Positions 42,635-51,884 of a DNA stretch of 64,000 bases are shown piece after piece. Below the pieces are notes generated by a model. That model worked only from the letters and a program-made list of their open reading frames with translations, had not been told where the DNA came from and did no database searches. Source of the DNA: an uncultured Clostridium sp. (GTDB taxonomy: Bacteria > Bacillota > Clostridia > Lachnospirales > Lachnospiraceae). The position numbers and the translations under genes were made by a program. The stretch lies in the NCBI GenBank assembly GCA_947253885.1, contig CAMYAO010000001.1, forward strand, positions 62,001 through 126,000, written 5' to 3'. Positions within the stretch are counted from its first letter, which is position 1. Each line of letters opens with the position of its first letter.

Positions 42635-43837
42635 ATGAAGAACAATAAACAGCTTTCAAAAGAAGAACAACGTATCTATAAGAAGGGATTTCGAAACGGA
42701 ATCATCGGGGCGATAACTGTAATGGTTGTCGTCCTTCTTTTACCGATGGGAATACGCTACGGAGTTAATAAACGAAAAGCTTCTTCGTATCAGATGTTAT
42801 TAAATGCAGGGACAAAGCATAAGCTTCAGAGTATTTCAGACATCCTGCAGACAAGTTATTACAAGGATGTAGATGCCAAAAAAATGAGAGAGCATTTATT
42901 TCAAAGTCTGTTTTCGGATTTGGACTCGTATTCCGAATACTATAATAAAGAATCCTTTCAACGGTATTCCTTAAATAATTTAGAGGGAAAGTTTACCGGG
43001 ATAGGGGTATCTCTGCAGCAGAGAAAAGATCGGTCTCTGGTTGTACAGACTGTTTTCCCGAAGACGCCTGCAGAACAGGCGGGAATCCGATCGGGAGATG
43101 TATTTGTAAAAGCCGGAGGATTTCGGGTAAAGAAAACTTCGCTGGAAGAACTGGTCTCCCGTTTACAGGGGAAAGAGGGAACTCAGATAAAGATTACTCT
43201 ATATCGCCCCTCTACCAAAAAGAAACTGTCAGTTACCGTGACCAGAAAAAAGATTGTTTCTCAGACGGTAACAGGCAGGATGCAAACGGATCAAATCGGC
43301 TATGTTGCAATTTCGGAATTTACAGAGCATACATCGGAGCAATTGAAAGAGCATTTGTCTGATTTAAAAAAGCATGGAATGAAAAAGCTGATAATTGACC
43401 TTCGGGATAATGGAGGAGGAGTCTTAACGGCAAGTACCGATTGCCTGAATCAGATTCTGCCGAAAGGACTGTTGGTCTATACACAGGACAAGCAGGGAAA
43501 GAAGGAGTATTATCGCTCTACAGATAAGGAATCGCTGTCTATACCGATAGTAGTGCTTGTCAATAAAAATACGGCAAGTGCATCGGAAATTTTTGCAGGT
43601 GCACTGAAAGATCGAAAAGCAGCTGCGATTATGGGAACGGTTACTTATGGAAAAGGGATCGTTCAGTCAGTTATAGAGCTTTCAGACGGAAGCGGATTTA
43701 AGTATACGACGGCACGCTACTTCACTCCGAACGGAGTCTGTATTCATGAAAAGGGAATACAACCGGATATCACAGTGAAAAAGAAGCCGTTAGTACAGGC
43801 AGTCAAATATTTAGAGTCCAAAAAAGCAGCCTCGTAA
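42635..43837 (+). CDS. S41-family C-terminal processing peptidase (Ctp)
   Basis: This 400-residue membrane-anchored protease has one N-terminal helix (about residues 22-44), a PDZ domain (about 115-190, GIGVSLQQRKD and GIRSGDVFVKAGG), and the tail-specific protease core. The catalytic serine is in NKNTASASEIFAGAL near residue 312 and the lysine in GTVTYGKGIVQS near residue 337. Such proteases cleave wall-linked or secreted proteins outside the membrane. It follows ftsX by 3 bases, a common Bacillota arrangement. The following terminator overlaps its stop codon. Confidence 0.93.
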   Translation: MKNNKQLSKEEQRIYKKGFRNGIIGAITVMVVVLLLPMGIRYGVNKRKASSYQMLLNAGTKHKLQSISDILQTSYYKDVDAKKMREHLFQSLFSDLDSYSEYYNKESFQRYSLNNLEGKFTGIGVSLQQRKDRSLVVQTVFPKTPAEQAGIRSGDVFVKAGGFRVKKTSLEELVSRLQGKEGTQIKITLYRPSTKKKLSVTVTRKKIVSQTVTGRMQTDQIGYVAISEFTEHTSEQLKEHLSDLKKHGMKKLIIDLRDNGGGVLTASTDCLNQILPKGLLVYTQDKQGKKEYYRSTDKESLSIPIVVLVNKNTASASEIFAGALKDRKAAAIMGTVTYGKGIVQSVIELSDGSGFKYTTARYFTPNGVCIHEKGIQPDITVKKKPLVQAVKYLESKKAAS

Positions 43838-43849
43838 GGCTGCTTTTTT
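43821..43849. terminator. Bidirectional terminator between the S41 protease and sugar transferase genes
   Basis: AAAAAGCAGCCT pairs with AGGCTGCTTTTT in a perfect stem around CGTA. The A tract and T tract on the two sides let it serve both convergent genes. The stop codon of the protease lies inside the loop. Confidence 0.88.
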
Positions 43850-45263
43850 ACATAGATCCGTCTTTTCGCAATACAACGGCAATGGTCTTAAATACAATTT
43901 TGATATCTAAAAGTAAATTCCAATTTTTAATATAGTCGTTATCCAATTTTACGATCTCTTCAAAATCCGTAATTTTACTGCGTCCGTTGACCTGCCAATT
44001 GCCGGTCAGTCCGGGTTTAAAGCTGAGACGCATTTTGTGATGAGGATCGTAATGCTCAAATTCATCTACAGTAGGAGGTCTGGTTCCGACCAGACTCATA
44101 TCTCCAATCAGAATATTGAAGAACTGAGGAAACTCATCCAGACTCCAATCCCGCATTTTCTTCCCGATAAAGGGGAGGATACGAGGATCGTTTTCCATTT
44201 TGAACATATGTCCGGTCATTTCGTTTTTGGACATCAATTCTTTCTTTCGTTCTTCCGCATCCATATACATGGAACGGAATTTGTAAAGTTTAAATCTTCT
44301 GCCGTTACTACCGATTCGCTCCTGTGAAAAGAAGATCGGACCGGGATCGATCTTTTTAATGATCGGGCCGAGAATGAGAATCAGGATCAAGGTAAATGCA
44401 AGTCCGATAAAAGCGGCGATAATATCAAAGAATCTTTTTGCAAAAAGCGGAAGAGGAGAAGCCATATTGTTGCTGGTGGTCAGCACGATATGTCCTCCCA
44501 TTTTTTCGACTGTTTTATTAGGAAGATCCGATGTATTTCCGAGTAGAGAAATATGTACGGTAACTCCCATTTCCAGAAAATAGTCTACCAGACGGTTCTG
44601 TTCTTTCTGATCATTGATATTGATAAAAATTTCGTCAACGACCTCTGAGAGTACATATTGGCGAAGCTGGTTAAATTCACAGACCACCGGACAGCCTTCC
44701 ACATAATCTCCGACCATATTCTTGTTGGTAATCACAACCCCGGAAATAAAGAATTCGTTATAGCGTCGCTTATGCATCGTCCGGATGCACTTGGCAGCGG
44801 TAGCGGTATTTCCGATGACCAGCATATGAGGCATATTTTCATTGTCCAGCATGTGAAGTCTTAAGATGCGCTTCCATACAATACGGGAAGCGTAGATCAG
44901 GACTACACTGATGACAGCGGTCTGGTAAGTGACCGTTCGGGAAAAGAAGAACGCCTGCTTGGTAAAGTATAAACACAATACGAAAATAGAAAAGGTAATA
45001 ATATTTTGTAAAAATACCTCACGTAATTCCTGATATCGGTCACGACGGATTATGTTTTTGTAGGCGCTGCCGAACTGAGAAACAACAAAGTAGATTAACA
45101 GAAGGATGAGTCCCTGCTGTACCAGTAAATCTCTGTTAAAGTAATCCAAACGCCAGCCGAATCGGAATGCAGTGGATATATAATAGGAGAGCACCAGAAA
45201 GACAAGATCGATGATCATAAAATCCAAGTGCTTCAGCCATGTTTTTTTAGATTTTTTATACAT
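43848..45263 (-). CDS. Polyprenyl-phosphate sugar-1-phosphate transferase (WcaJ/CpsE-like)
   Basis: This 471-residue initiating transferase puts the first sugar phosphate onto undecaprenyl phosphate for an extracellular polysaccharide. Four to five N-terminal helices (to about residue 130) are followed by a CoA-binding-like domain (HMLVIGNTATAAK near residue 150) and a C-terminal bacterial sugar transferase domain. That domain has a membrane helix at KRFFDIIAAFIGLAF, then FFSQERIGSNGRRFKLYKFRSM and the PGLTGNWQVNGR motif. I place the start at 45263 (MYKKSKK, with AGGT upstream). No other polysaccharide genes are adjacent; the two LCP genes lie divergently upstream. Confidence 0.88.
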   Translation of the reverse strand: MYKKSKKTWLKHLDFMIIDLVFLVLSYYISTAFRFGWRLDYFNRDLLVQQGLILLLIYFVVSQFGSAYKNIIRRDRYQELREVFLQNIITFSIFVLCLYFTKQAFFFSRTVTYQTAVISVVLIYASRIVWKRILRLHMLDNENMPHMLVIGNTATAAKCIRTMHKRRYNEFFISGVVITNKNMVGDYVEGCPVVCEFNQLRQYVLSEVVDEIFININDQKEQNRLVDYFLEMGVTVHISLLGNTSDLPNKTVEKMGGHIVLTTSNNMASPLPLFAKRFFDIIAAFIGLAFTLILILILGPIIKKIDPGPIFFSQERIGSNGRRFKLYKFRSMYMDAEERKKELMSKNEMTGHMFKMENDPRILPFIGKKMRDWSLDEFPQFFNILIGDMSLVGTRPPTVDEFEHYDPHHKMRLSFKPGLTGNWQVNGRSKITDFEEIVKLDNDYIKNWNLLLDIKIVFKTIAVVLRKDGSM

Positions 45264-45446
45264 AAAAATACCTACGAGCAAAGTGGGTATCAGATAGTTA
45301 CATTGTTTAATTTTACCACAATCTGGCTTTTTTACAATAATTGTAACAATAGTTTTCAATTTCTTAATAAAAATAACATTGTGATATTTTTTTCAATAGA
45401 GTATTATTATATGGAATATAGTTTTAGACTTTTGGAGGGAATTATA

Positions 45447-46613
45447 ATGAGTAACGGCAAACCGAAAAAGAAAAAAGGGATTATTATTACCATTATTATA
45501 GTGTTGTTGGCCGCAATAGGAGTAGGAGGTTTTGTTGTCTGGAAGAAACTGGGTACTTATAAATTAAAAGAACTGGACAGCTCTAAAGTCAAGGTTAACA
45601 AGGTTAAGGAGCAGACGAAAAAGGCATATAAAGGATACACCACTCTGGCATTATTCGGATTGGATAACCGTGAGAAGGGGCAATTGGATAAGGGATTGAG
45701 TGATGTTGTGATGCTTTTGAGCATTAATAATGACTCAAAGAAAATCCAGATGATCTCCGTGTATCGAGATACCTATTTAAATATCAGCAATACATCCGTA
45801 CCGAATTTTACCAAATGTAATGCGGCTTATGCATACGGAGGAGCGGAGCAGGCAGTATCTATGCTGAATAAAAACCTGGATCTGGATATCAACAATTATG
45901 TAACCTTTGACTTTTCCGCAGTTGCCAAAGCAATTGATATTCTGGGCGGTGTATCAATCAATATCAGCGATCAGGAAGAATTGAAATGGTTAAATAAATA
46001 TATTGACCATACCAACGGGATTCTGGATACTCATGCACCTCAGATCCCTTCGATCGGCAAGCACAAATTAAACGGTGTGCAGTCGGTTGCCTATGCGCGT
46101 ATCCGATATACTTCCGGATGGGATTATAAGAGAGCACAGCGCCAGCGAATCGTATTTACTCAGATGATTTCAAAGGTAAAGAAGGCAAATTTCCAACAGT
46201 TGCAAAAACTATTGAATCAGGTATTCCCTACCATTCAGACCGGATTGAAAAAGACGGAGTTGTTAAATATGGTCTATACGATGGCAAGCTATCATCTGAG
46301 TCAATCAAGAGGTTTTCCGTTCTATAAGATATCGGACAAAGCAAACGGATATGCGGTTATCCCATGTGATCTGGAAAAAAATGTAAAGGCACTGCATAAT
46401 GAACTGTATGGAAACAAAGAATACAAGATGTCTGAGATAGTGAGCCAGTACAATCGTCTGATCATTGCAAAGACCGGAAAGACAGCATTATCCGAGGAAG
46501 AAGATGAATTTTCCACTGCAGATGGTCAAAATACGAACAAAAAGATAAATCAAAATAAGAATAAAACGACTGCGACATTAAAAAAGAAAGTGATAGTAAG
46601 AGCTCGCAGATAG
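45447..46613 (+). CDS. LytR-CpsA-Psr (LCP) family protein, first copy
   Basis: LCP proteins transfer glycopolymers from lipid carriers to peptidoglycan outside the membrane. This 388-residue protein has a basic N-terminus, one membrane helix (about residues 10-32), then the LCP domain with SDVVMLLSINNDSKKIQMISVYRDTYL near residue 90 (cited in part), KCNAAYAYGG near residue 119, the pore-lipid-binding arginines, and YARIRYTSGWDYKRAQRQR near residue 220. The C-terminus is lysine- and asparagine-rich. ATG 45447 follows GGAGGG; the frame is open upstream but lacks a site. It is followed 24 bases later by a paralogue. Confidence 0.9.
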   Translation: MSNGKPKKKKGIIITIIIVLLAAIGVGGFVVWKKLGTYKLKELDSSKVKVNKVKEQTKKAYKGYTTLALFGLDNREKGQLDKGLSDVVMLLSINNDSKKIQMISVYRDTYLNISNTSVPNFTKCNAAYAYGGAEQAVSMLNKNLDLDINNYVTFDFSAVAKAIDILGGVSINISDQEELKWLNKYIDHTNGILDTHAPQIPSIGKHKLNGVQSVAYARIRYTSGWDYKRAQRQRIVFTQMISKVKKANFQQLQKLLNQVFPTIQTGLKKTELLNMVYTMASYHLSQSRGFPFYKISDKANGYAVIPCDLEKNVKALHNELYGNKEYKMSEIVSQYNRLIIAKTGKTALSEEEDEFSTADGQNTNKKINQNKNKTTATLKKKVIVRARR

Positions 46614-46637
46614 GAGTGGTGAGAAGAGGTTGAAGAG

Positions 46638-47738
46638 ATGAGAAGAAAAAGAAGTAAAGTATTATTGGCAATAGAGCTTTTGATTATTGCGGTTTTGGTA
46701 GTAGGGGCATTTCTGTTTTCAAAATTGAATTTGATTCAGAAGGATACACTCAACTCTTCACAGCTTCAAGTCAATCAAATTAAAAAAGCAAACTTTAAAG
46801 GAACGACCAATATTGCATTTTTCGGCTTGGACAGTCGTAAGCAGGATATAAAGGAAAATGGAAACAGTGATGTAATCATGATTATGTCCATTAACAATAA
46901 TACAAAAAAAATAAAGATGGTTTCCGTATACCGTGATACTTTTTTGAATGTCGGACGTACACAGTCAATGTACCGAAAGATCAATTCGGCGTATGCAATC
47001 GGAGGTCCTGAAAGAGGATTATCGGCTTTAAATAAAAATCTGGATTTGAATTTGAATCAGTACGTTTCCTTTGATTTTAATGCAATTGCAGATGCAATTG
47101 ATATTCTGGGCGGAGTACAGATTAATATCAGCAGTCAGGACGAGTTAAAATGGTTAAATGAATATATTGATCATACCAACGGAATTTTAAAGACCAACGC
47201 AAAGAATGTGTCCGGTCTGGGAAATCATAAGCTGAACGGAGTACAGGCGGTTGCTTACTCCCGAATCCGTTATACAAAGGGAGACGATTACAGACGTGCA
47301 CAGAGACAGCGTATTGTGTTAAAAGAGCTTATGAAGAAAGCAAAAGGAGCAAGCTATGTAACTTTGCTGAGATTGATCAATAAAGTTTTGCCTCAGATCA
47401 GAACCAGTCTTTCCACACAGCAGATTATGAAGATGGTTCCGACGATGGTCAGCTATGAGATGGTGGAAAGCAGAGGCTTTCCGTTTGAACGAACCAGTAA
47501 GGATCTTGGAAAGAGACTCGGCTCGGTTGTAGTACCTTGTGATCTGCAGACTAATGTATCAGAACTGCACGACTATTTGTTCGGTACGAAGAATTATATG
47601 GTTTCGCCTAATGTTCGCGCTTACAGTCAGACAATTGTAGCCAATACGGGTGTTTCCAAACAGAGTGCAATTCGTGACGAATATGCAAATGGAGATTCTC
47701 AGTCCGAGACGGCAAAATTATCTCAGTCATCAAAGTAA
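46638..47738 (+). CDS. LytR-CpsA-Psr (LCP) family protein, second copy
   Basis: This 366-residue protein is a clear paralogue of the one just upstream. Membrane helix at about residues 9-27, SDVIMIMSINNN, VYRDTFLNV near residue 97, INSAYAIGG, LDLNLNQYVSFDFNAIADAIDILGGVQINIS (cited in part) and YSRIRYTKGDDYRRAQRQR all match. The arginines that contact the lipid pyrophosphate are kept, so both copies should be active. Tandem LCP genes suggest either two substrates or redundancy. It is followed 18 bases later by the HtrA protease gene. Confidence 0.9.
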   Translation: MRRKRSKVLLAIELLIIAVLVVGAFLFSKLNLIQKDTLNSSQLQVNQIKKANFKGTTNIAFFGLDSRKQDIKENGNSDVIMIMSINNNTKKIKMVSVYRDTFLNVGRTQSMYRKINSAYAIGGPERGLSALNKNLDLNLNQYVSFDFNAIADAIDILGGVQINISSQDELKWLNEYIDHTNGILKTNAKNVSGLGNHKLNGVQAVAYSRIRYTKGDDYRRAQRQRIVLKELMKKAKGASYVTLLRLINKVLPQIRTSLSTQQIMKMVPTMVSYEMVESRGFPFERTSKDLGKRLGSVVVPCDLQTNVSELHDYLFGTKNYMVSPNVRAYSQTIVANTGVSKQSAIRDEYANGDSQSETAKLSQSSK

Positions 47739-47756
47739 GAATCGAGGGTGAAGATT

Positions 47757-49013
47757 ATGAATGAAAAGAGAGAACAAGAAGAATATTCCTATATAACGGG
47801 GAACGAATCGTCCGCCCCGGATTTGCAACAGCCAAAGAAACCGAAAAAACAGTATTTTAAAAAGTTTTATTCTTCCAGAAGTTTCGGACCGATGGCAGTA
47901 AAAATTGCTATATTGGCAGGTATTTTCGGCTTGGTATCCGGAGGTTGTTATCGTATGATCAATCCGGAAAGACAGGCTCAGTTGGCTACCGTGGCGGACA
48001 GCCGGATAAAATCGGGAGGACCGTCGGATATATCGGGGGTGGTATCTTCTGTAATGCCGTCTATTGTATCTATTACGACTGTAAGTCAAAGAGAGTATTA
48101 CAGTTTTTACGGTTCTTCCGCAAAGAGAGCGACCGGAAGCGGTTCCGGTATTATTGTTGCCGATGATGATACCTATTTGTATATTACAACCAACAATCAT
48201 GTGATTGAAGGGACGTTGGAGGTGACAATTACATTTAGTGATAATTCTACCGCAAAAGGAAAAATCAAGGGGACGGAACCCGGTTCCGATCTGGCGGTAG
48301 TTGCAATTAAAAAGTCGGCTTTAAAGAAAAAGACATTGCAGACTATAAAAATCGCAAAACTGGGAGATTCCTCCAAAATTAAGGTGGGACAGCCGGCGAT
48401 TGCAATCGGAAATGCGCTGGGATATGGTCAGTCCGTTACAACAGGTGTCTTTTCCGCATTAGATCGACAGGTAACTTCTAAAGATTCTTCTACCGGAGAC
48501 AGTACGACGTCTGCCTCTCTGATCCAAACAGATGCGGCGATTAATCCGGGAAACAGCGGAGGTGCATTGTTAAATGCAAGCGGACAGGTGGTCGGAATCA
48601 ATTCCGTAAAATATGCGGACACTTCTGTAGAAGGAATGGGATATGCAATTCCGATGAATAAGGCAAAGCCGATTATTACCAATCTAATCCGCAAGAAAAC
48701 CGTTTCTCCCGGAAGACAGGGATATCTGGGAATACAGGGCGTAGATGTTACAGAGTCTGCGGCTGCGACCTACAATATGCCACAGGGTGCTTATATCGCA
48801 AAAGTTATGCCGAATTCACCGGCGGCAAAGGCAGGACTGCAGGCGGGAGATGTAATCGTGAAGTTTGATAATGTAAAGATAGCCTCTATGACCGGGTTGA
48901 AAAACGAAGTAATGAATCACGGTGCAGGAACTACAGTAAAAGTTATATATGCAAGATTAGACGGAGGCTCTTATAAGCAGATCACGACAGAGGTTACTTT
49001 AGGGAAGAAGTAA
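47757..49013 (+). CDS. HtrA/DegP-like membrane-anchored serine protease
   Basis: The 418-residue envelope protease has an N-terminal cytoplasmic tail, a membrane helix (about residues 46-66) and a trypsin-like domain. The catalytic histidine is in ITTNNHVIEG near residue 145, the aspartate in GSDLAVVAI near residue 180, and the serine in NPGNSGGALLN near residue 265. A C-terminal PDZ domain (about 330-410, GAYIAKVMPNSPAAKAGLQAGD) follows. HtrA proteins handle misfolded exported proteins. ATG 47757 follows GAGGG; GTG 47748 is an in-frame alternative. The gene may be co-transcribed with the LCP pair. Confidence 0.93.
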   Translation: MNEKREQEEYSYITGNESSAPDLQQPKKPKKQYFKKFYSSRSFGPMAVKIAILAGIFGLVSGGCYRMINPERQAQLATVADSRIKSGGPSDISGVVSSVMPSIVSITTVSQREYYSFYGSSAKRATGSGSGIIVADDDTYLYITTNNHVIEGTLEVTITFSDNSTAKGKIKGTEPGSDLAVVAIKKSALKKKTLQTIKIAKLGDSSKIKVGQPAIAIGNALGYGQSVTTGVFSALDRQVTSKDSSTGDSTTSASLIQTDAAINPGNSGGALLNASGQVVGINSVKYADTSVEGMGYAIPMNKAKPIITNLIRKKTVSPGRQGYLGIQGVDVTESAAATYNMPQGAYIAKVMPNSPAAKAGLQAGDVIVKFDNVKIASMTGLKNEVMNHGAGTTVKVIYARLDGGSYKQITTEVTLGKK

Positions 49014-49084
49014 GAATTTTTAGTTTACTCCTGTAAGGGGGTATGATAATATGAGTCTATATTTTGTGTTGGAGGCGTTTAAAT

Positions 49085-50017
49085 ATGAGAAAGAAAAAAA
49101 TTACAATTGCTCTTGGACATGATGCATTGGGTAAGACCTTGCCGGAGCAGAAAACAGCTGCCATTGAAACGGCAAAAGCTATTGCAGACCTGATTCAGGA
49201 AGAGTATCAGATTGTAATTACACATAGCAACGGGCCTCAGGTAGGTATGATACATACTGCGATGGCAGAGTTTCATCGTCTCTATCCGGAATATACGGCG
49301 ACACCGATGTCTGTATGCTCGGCAATGAGCCAGGGATATATCGGGTATGATTTGCAGAATGCGATACGCAGTCAGTTGATTGAAAAGGGTATCTATAAGA
49401 CTGTTTCCACTATATTGACACAGGTGATCGTAGATCCTTATGACGAGGCGTTTTATCATCCGTCCAAAATCATCGGACGTGTTATGGATCAGAAAGAGGC
49501 AGAGTTGGAGGAGCAAAAGGGCAATCATGTCGTAGAGGCAGAAGGTGGCTATCGTCGTATTGTAGCAGCTCCAAAGCCGATCCAGATTGTTGAGATCGAT
49601 GCGATTCGTGCATTGATGGATGCCGATCAGGTTGTGATTGCGGCAGGCGGCGGAGGTATTCCGGCATTTCAGCAGGATACGGAGCTTAAGGGTGCCAGTG
49701 CAGTAATTGAAAAAGATTTGATTGCAGGAAAGTTAGCAGCGGAGGTAGATGCGGACTTATTGGTAATTTTGACTGCAGTAGAATCTGTATATAAGAATTA
49801 TGAAACAGAGAAGCAAGTGCCAATTTCATCTATGACCTGTGAAGAGGCAAAGAGATTGATCGCAGAAGGACAGTTCGGAGAAGGAACAATGCAGCCGAAG
49901 ATAGAAACTGCAATAGAATTTATTGGAGATTCTGCAGTACGAAAGGTTCTGATCACAACAAGAGATTCCATTAAGGAAGCTTTGGCAGGGGAAACAGGTA
50001 CCATAATTACAAAATAG
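49085..50017 (+). CDS. arcC: Carbamate kinase
   Basis: Carbamate kinase makes ATP from carbamoyl phosphate in arginine, agmatine or purine-derived catabolism. The 310-residue protein has the amino-acid-kinase fold with VITHSNGPQVGMIH near residue 47, VVIAAGGGGIPAF near residue 185, DADLLVILTAVESVYKNY near residue 225, and GQFGEGTMQPKIETA near residue 265. The N-terminal phosphate loop reads ALGHDALG rather than the common ALGGNAL. ATG 49085 has GGAGG 9 bases upstream. No arginine deiminase or carbamoyltransferase gene is nearby, so its pathway is open. Confidence 0.88.
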   Translation: MRKKKITIALGHDALGKTLPEQKTAAIETAKAIADLIQEEYQIVITHSNGPQVGMIHTAMAEFHRLYPEYTATPMSVCSAMSQGYIGYDLQNAIRSQLIEKGIYKTVSTILTQVIVDPYDEAFYHPSKIIGRVMDQKEAELEEQKGNHVVEAEGGYRRIVAAPKPIQIVEIDAIRALMDADQVVIAAGGGGIPAFQQDTELKGASAVIEKDLIAGKLAAEVDADLLVILTAVESVYKNYETEKQVPISSMTCEEAKRLIAEGQFGEGTMQPKIETAIEFIGDSAVRKVLITTRDSIKEALAGETGTIITK

Positions 50018-50025
50018 TTTACCGG

Positions 50026-50062
50026 AGAGGGTTGCATTGTTTGTAATCCTCTTATTTTATTT
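50026..50062 (+). terminator. Terminator after carbamate kinase
   Basis: AGAGGGTTGCA (50026-50036) pairs with TGTAATCCTCT (50042-50052) over 11 bp with two G-U pairs, followed by T-rich TATTTTATTTTTA. The pyk ribosome-binding site follows a few bases later, so read-through into pyk is possible. Confidence 0.65.
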
Positions 50063-50082
50063 TTATAGAAGGAGATAGAAAG

Positions 50083-51834
50083 ATGTCAGGAGTTCGAAAA
50101 ACTAAGATTATATGTACATTGGGACCATCTACAGACAAAGAAGATGTATTGAAGCAATTAATGATAGAAGGTATGAATGTAGCCCGTTTTAATTTTTCTC
50201 ACGGTTCTCATGAAGAACAGCTGGAAAGACTGCAGAAAGTAGTGAAGTTGCGAGAAGAACTGGGCTTGCATATTGCGACATTGCTGGATACCAAAGGACC
50301 GGAAATCCGTACTAAGAATTTTAAAGAAGGATCCGTAGAATTGAAGGAAGGACAGAAGTTTACTTTCGGTCTGGGTGATTTTGAAGGGGATGAATCCCGT
50401 GTGGCAATCACATTTGAGAATTTGCATAAAGATGTAAAACCGGGATCTAAGATTCTGATTGATGACGGACTGATTGAACTGGAGGTGAAATCTATTCAGG
50501 GAACGGATATTCATTGTACCGTACTAAACGGGGGGAAGGTTTCCAATCACAAGGGAATTAATGTTCCTAATGTAGAGCTGTCATTACCGTTTATCAGCGA
50601 CAAGGATTATGAAGATATCCTGTTCGGAATCGAACAGGGATATGACTTTATTGCCGCCTCTTTTACCAGAACGGCAGAGGATATTCTGGATATGCGTAAA
50701 ATCTTAGAGGATAATGGTTGTGAGCACATTCACATCATTGCTAAGATTGAGAACAATCAGGGTGTTGAAAATATTGATGATATTATCCGGGTATCTGACG
50801 GAATCATGGTTGCAAGGGGTGATATGGGAGTAGAGATTCCGATGGAAGAGGTTCCGATCATTCAGAAGATGATTATTGAGAAGGCTTATACTGCCGGAAA
50901 ACCTGTTATTACCGCAACACAGATGTTGGATTCTATGATAAAAAATCCGCGTCCGACACGTGCAGAGGCAACCGATGTTGCCAATGCAGTTTATGACGGA
51001 ACCAGTGCGATTATGTTGTCCGGAGAGACTGCTGCCGGAGCCTATCCGGTGGAAGCTCTGAGAACAATGAATATTATTGCGGCGCGTACGGAAAAAGATA
51101 TTAATTTTGCTTCTCGTATGAAAAAGAGAGAGATCATGGCAAAACCGGATATTACAAATGCAATCGCGCATGCAACTTGTACGACTGCAGTAGATCTGAA
51201 TGCAACAGCGATTATTACTGTTTCTAATTCCGGAAGAACGGCTCGAAATGTATCAAAATTCAGACCGGGCTGCCCGATTATCGGTTGCTCGGTCAAAGAA
51301 GATGTTTGTCGCAAATTAAACCTTTCATGGGGTGTGATTCCGATTTTGGTAGAGAAAAAGGAGAGTACCGATGAACTGTTTGAGCATGCGGTTGAAAAAG
51401 CGGAAGAGGCAAATCTGCTTTCTCAGGGAGATATTGTAATTATTACTGCCGGAGTTCCGCTGGGAGTTTCCGGAACGACCAATCAGATCAAGGTTCAGAT
51501 TGCCGGAAATATATTAGCCAGAGGAAAAGGTCTGAACCGCAGAGCGGCATCTGCAAACTTATGCGTTATTCAGGACGGGACGGAATTGGAGAGTATCTAT
51601 AATACCGGTGATATTATTGTGGCACATGACACCAATAATACGATGATGGATCAGATTCGTACCTGCAGCGGTCTGATTGTGGAGGTGGACGGACAGAATT
51701 CTCATGCGGCAATCGCCGGATTGAGTTTGGATATTCCGGTCATTATGGGGGTACAGCATGCGACTGAAATTTTAAAGAGCGGCACGTATATTTCGATTGA
51801 CGGCGATAAGGGAATTATCAGTGCGAACAATTAA
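50083..51834 (+). CDS. pyk: Pyruvate kinase with C-terminal PEP-utilising domain
   Basis: This enzyme transfers phosphate from phosphoenolpyruvate to ADP at the end of glycolysis. The N-terminal core (to about residue 475) has the motifs KIICTLGPS near residue 8, NFSHG near residue 38, IIAKIENNQG near residue 218, and MVARGDMGVEIP near residue 245. An extra domain (about 480-583) ends with TGDIIVAHDTN and SHAAIAGLSLDIPVIMG, the phosphohistidine-like domain shared with PEP-utilising enzymes; its DGQNSHAA lacks the standard TSH arrangement partially. The extension is known from Bacillus-type pyruvate kinases. GGAG precedes the start. Confidence 0.94.
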   Translation: MSGVRKTKIICTLGPSTDKEDVLKQLMIEGMNVARFNFSHGSHEEQLERLQKVVKLREELGLHIATLLDTKGPEIRTKNFKEGSVELKEGQKFTFGLGDFEGDESRVAITFENLHKDVKPGSKILIDDGLIELEVKSIQGTDIHCTVLNGGKVSNHKGINVPNVELSLPFISDKDYEDILFGIEQGYDFIAASFTRTAEDILDMRKILEDNGCEHIHIIAKIENNQGVENIDDIIRVSDGIMVARGDMGVEIPMEEVPIIQKMIIEKAYTAGKPVITATQMLDSMIKNPRPTRAEATDVANAVYDGTSAIMLSGETAAGAYPVEALRTMNIIAARTEKDINFASRMKKREIMAKPDITNAIAHATCTTAVDLNATAIITVSNSGRTARNVSKFRPGCPIIGCSVKEDVCRKLNLSWGVIPILVEKKESTDELFEHAVEKAEEANLLSQGDIVIITAGVPLGVSGTTNQIKVQIAGNILARGKGLNRRAASANLCVIQDGTELESIYNTGDIIVAHDTNNTMMDQIRTCSGLIVEVDGQNSHAAIAGLSLDIPVIMGVQHATEILKSGTYISIDGDKGIISANN

Positions 51835-51884
51835 AAAAAACCTTATGGGGCGATATATTTTATATCACCTCATAAGGTTTTTTT
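51834..51884. terminator. Bidirectional terminator between pyk and the subtilase gene
   Basis: A very long stem runs from AAAAAACCTTATG through CGATATA to the matching TATATC and CATAAGGTTTTTTT. A-tract and T-tract ends suit both convergent genes; it abuts the last codon of pyk and the stop of the subtilase. Confidence 0.9.
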
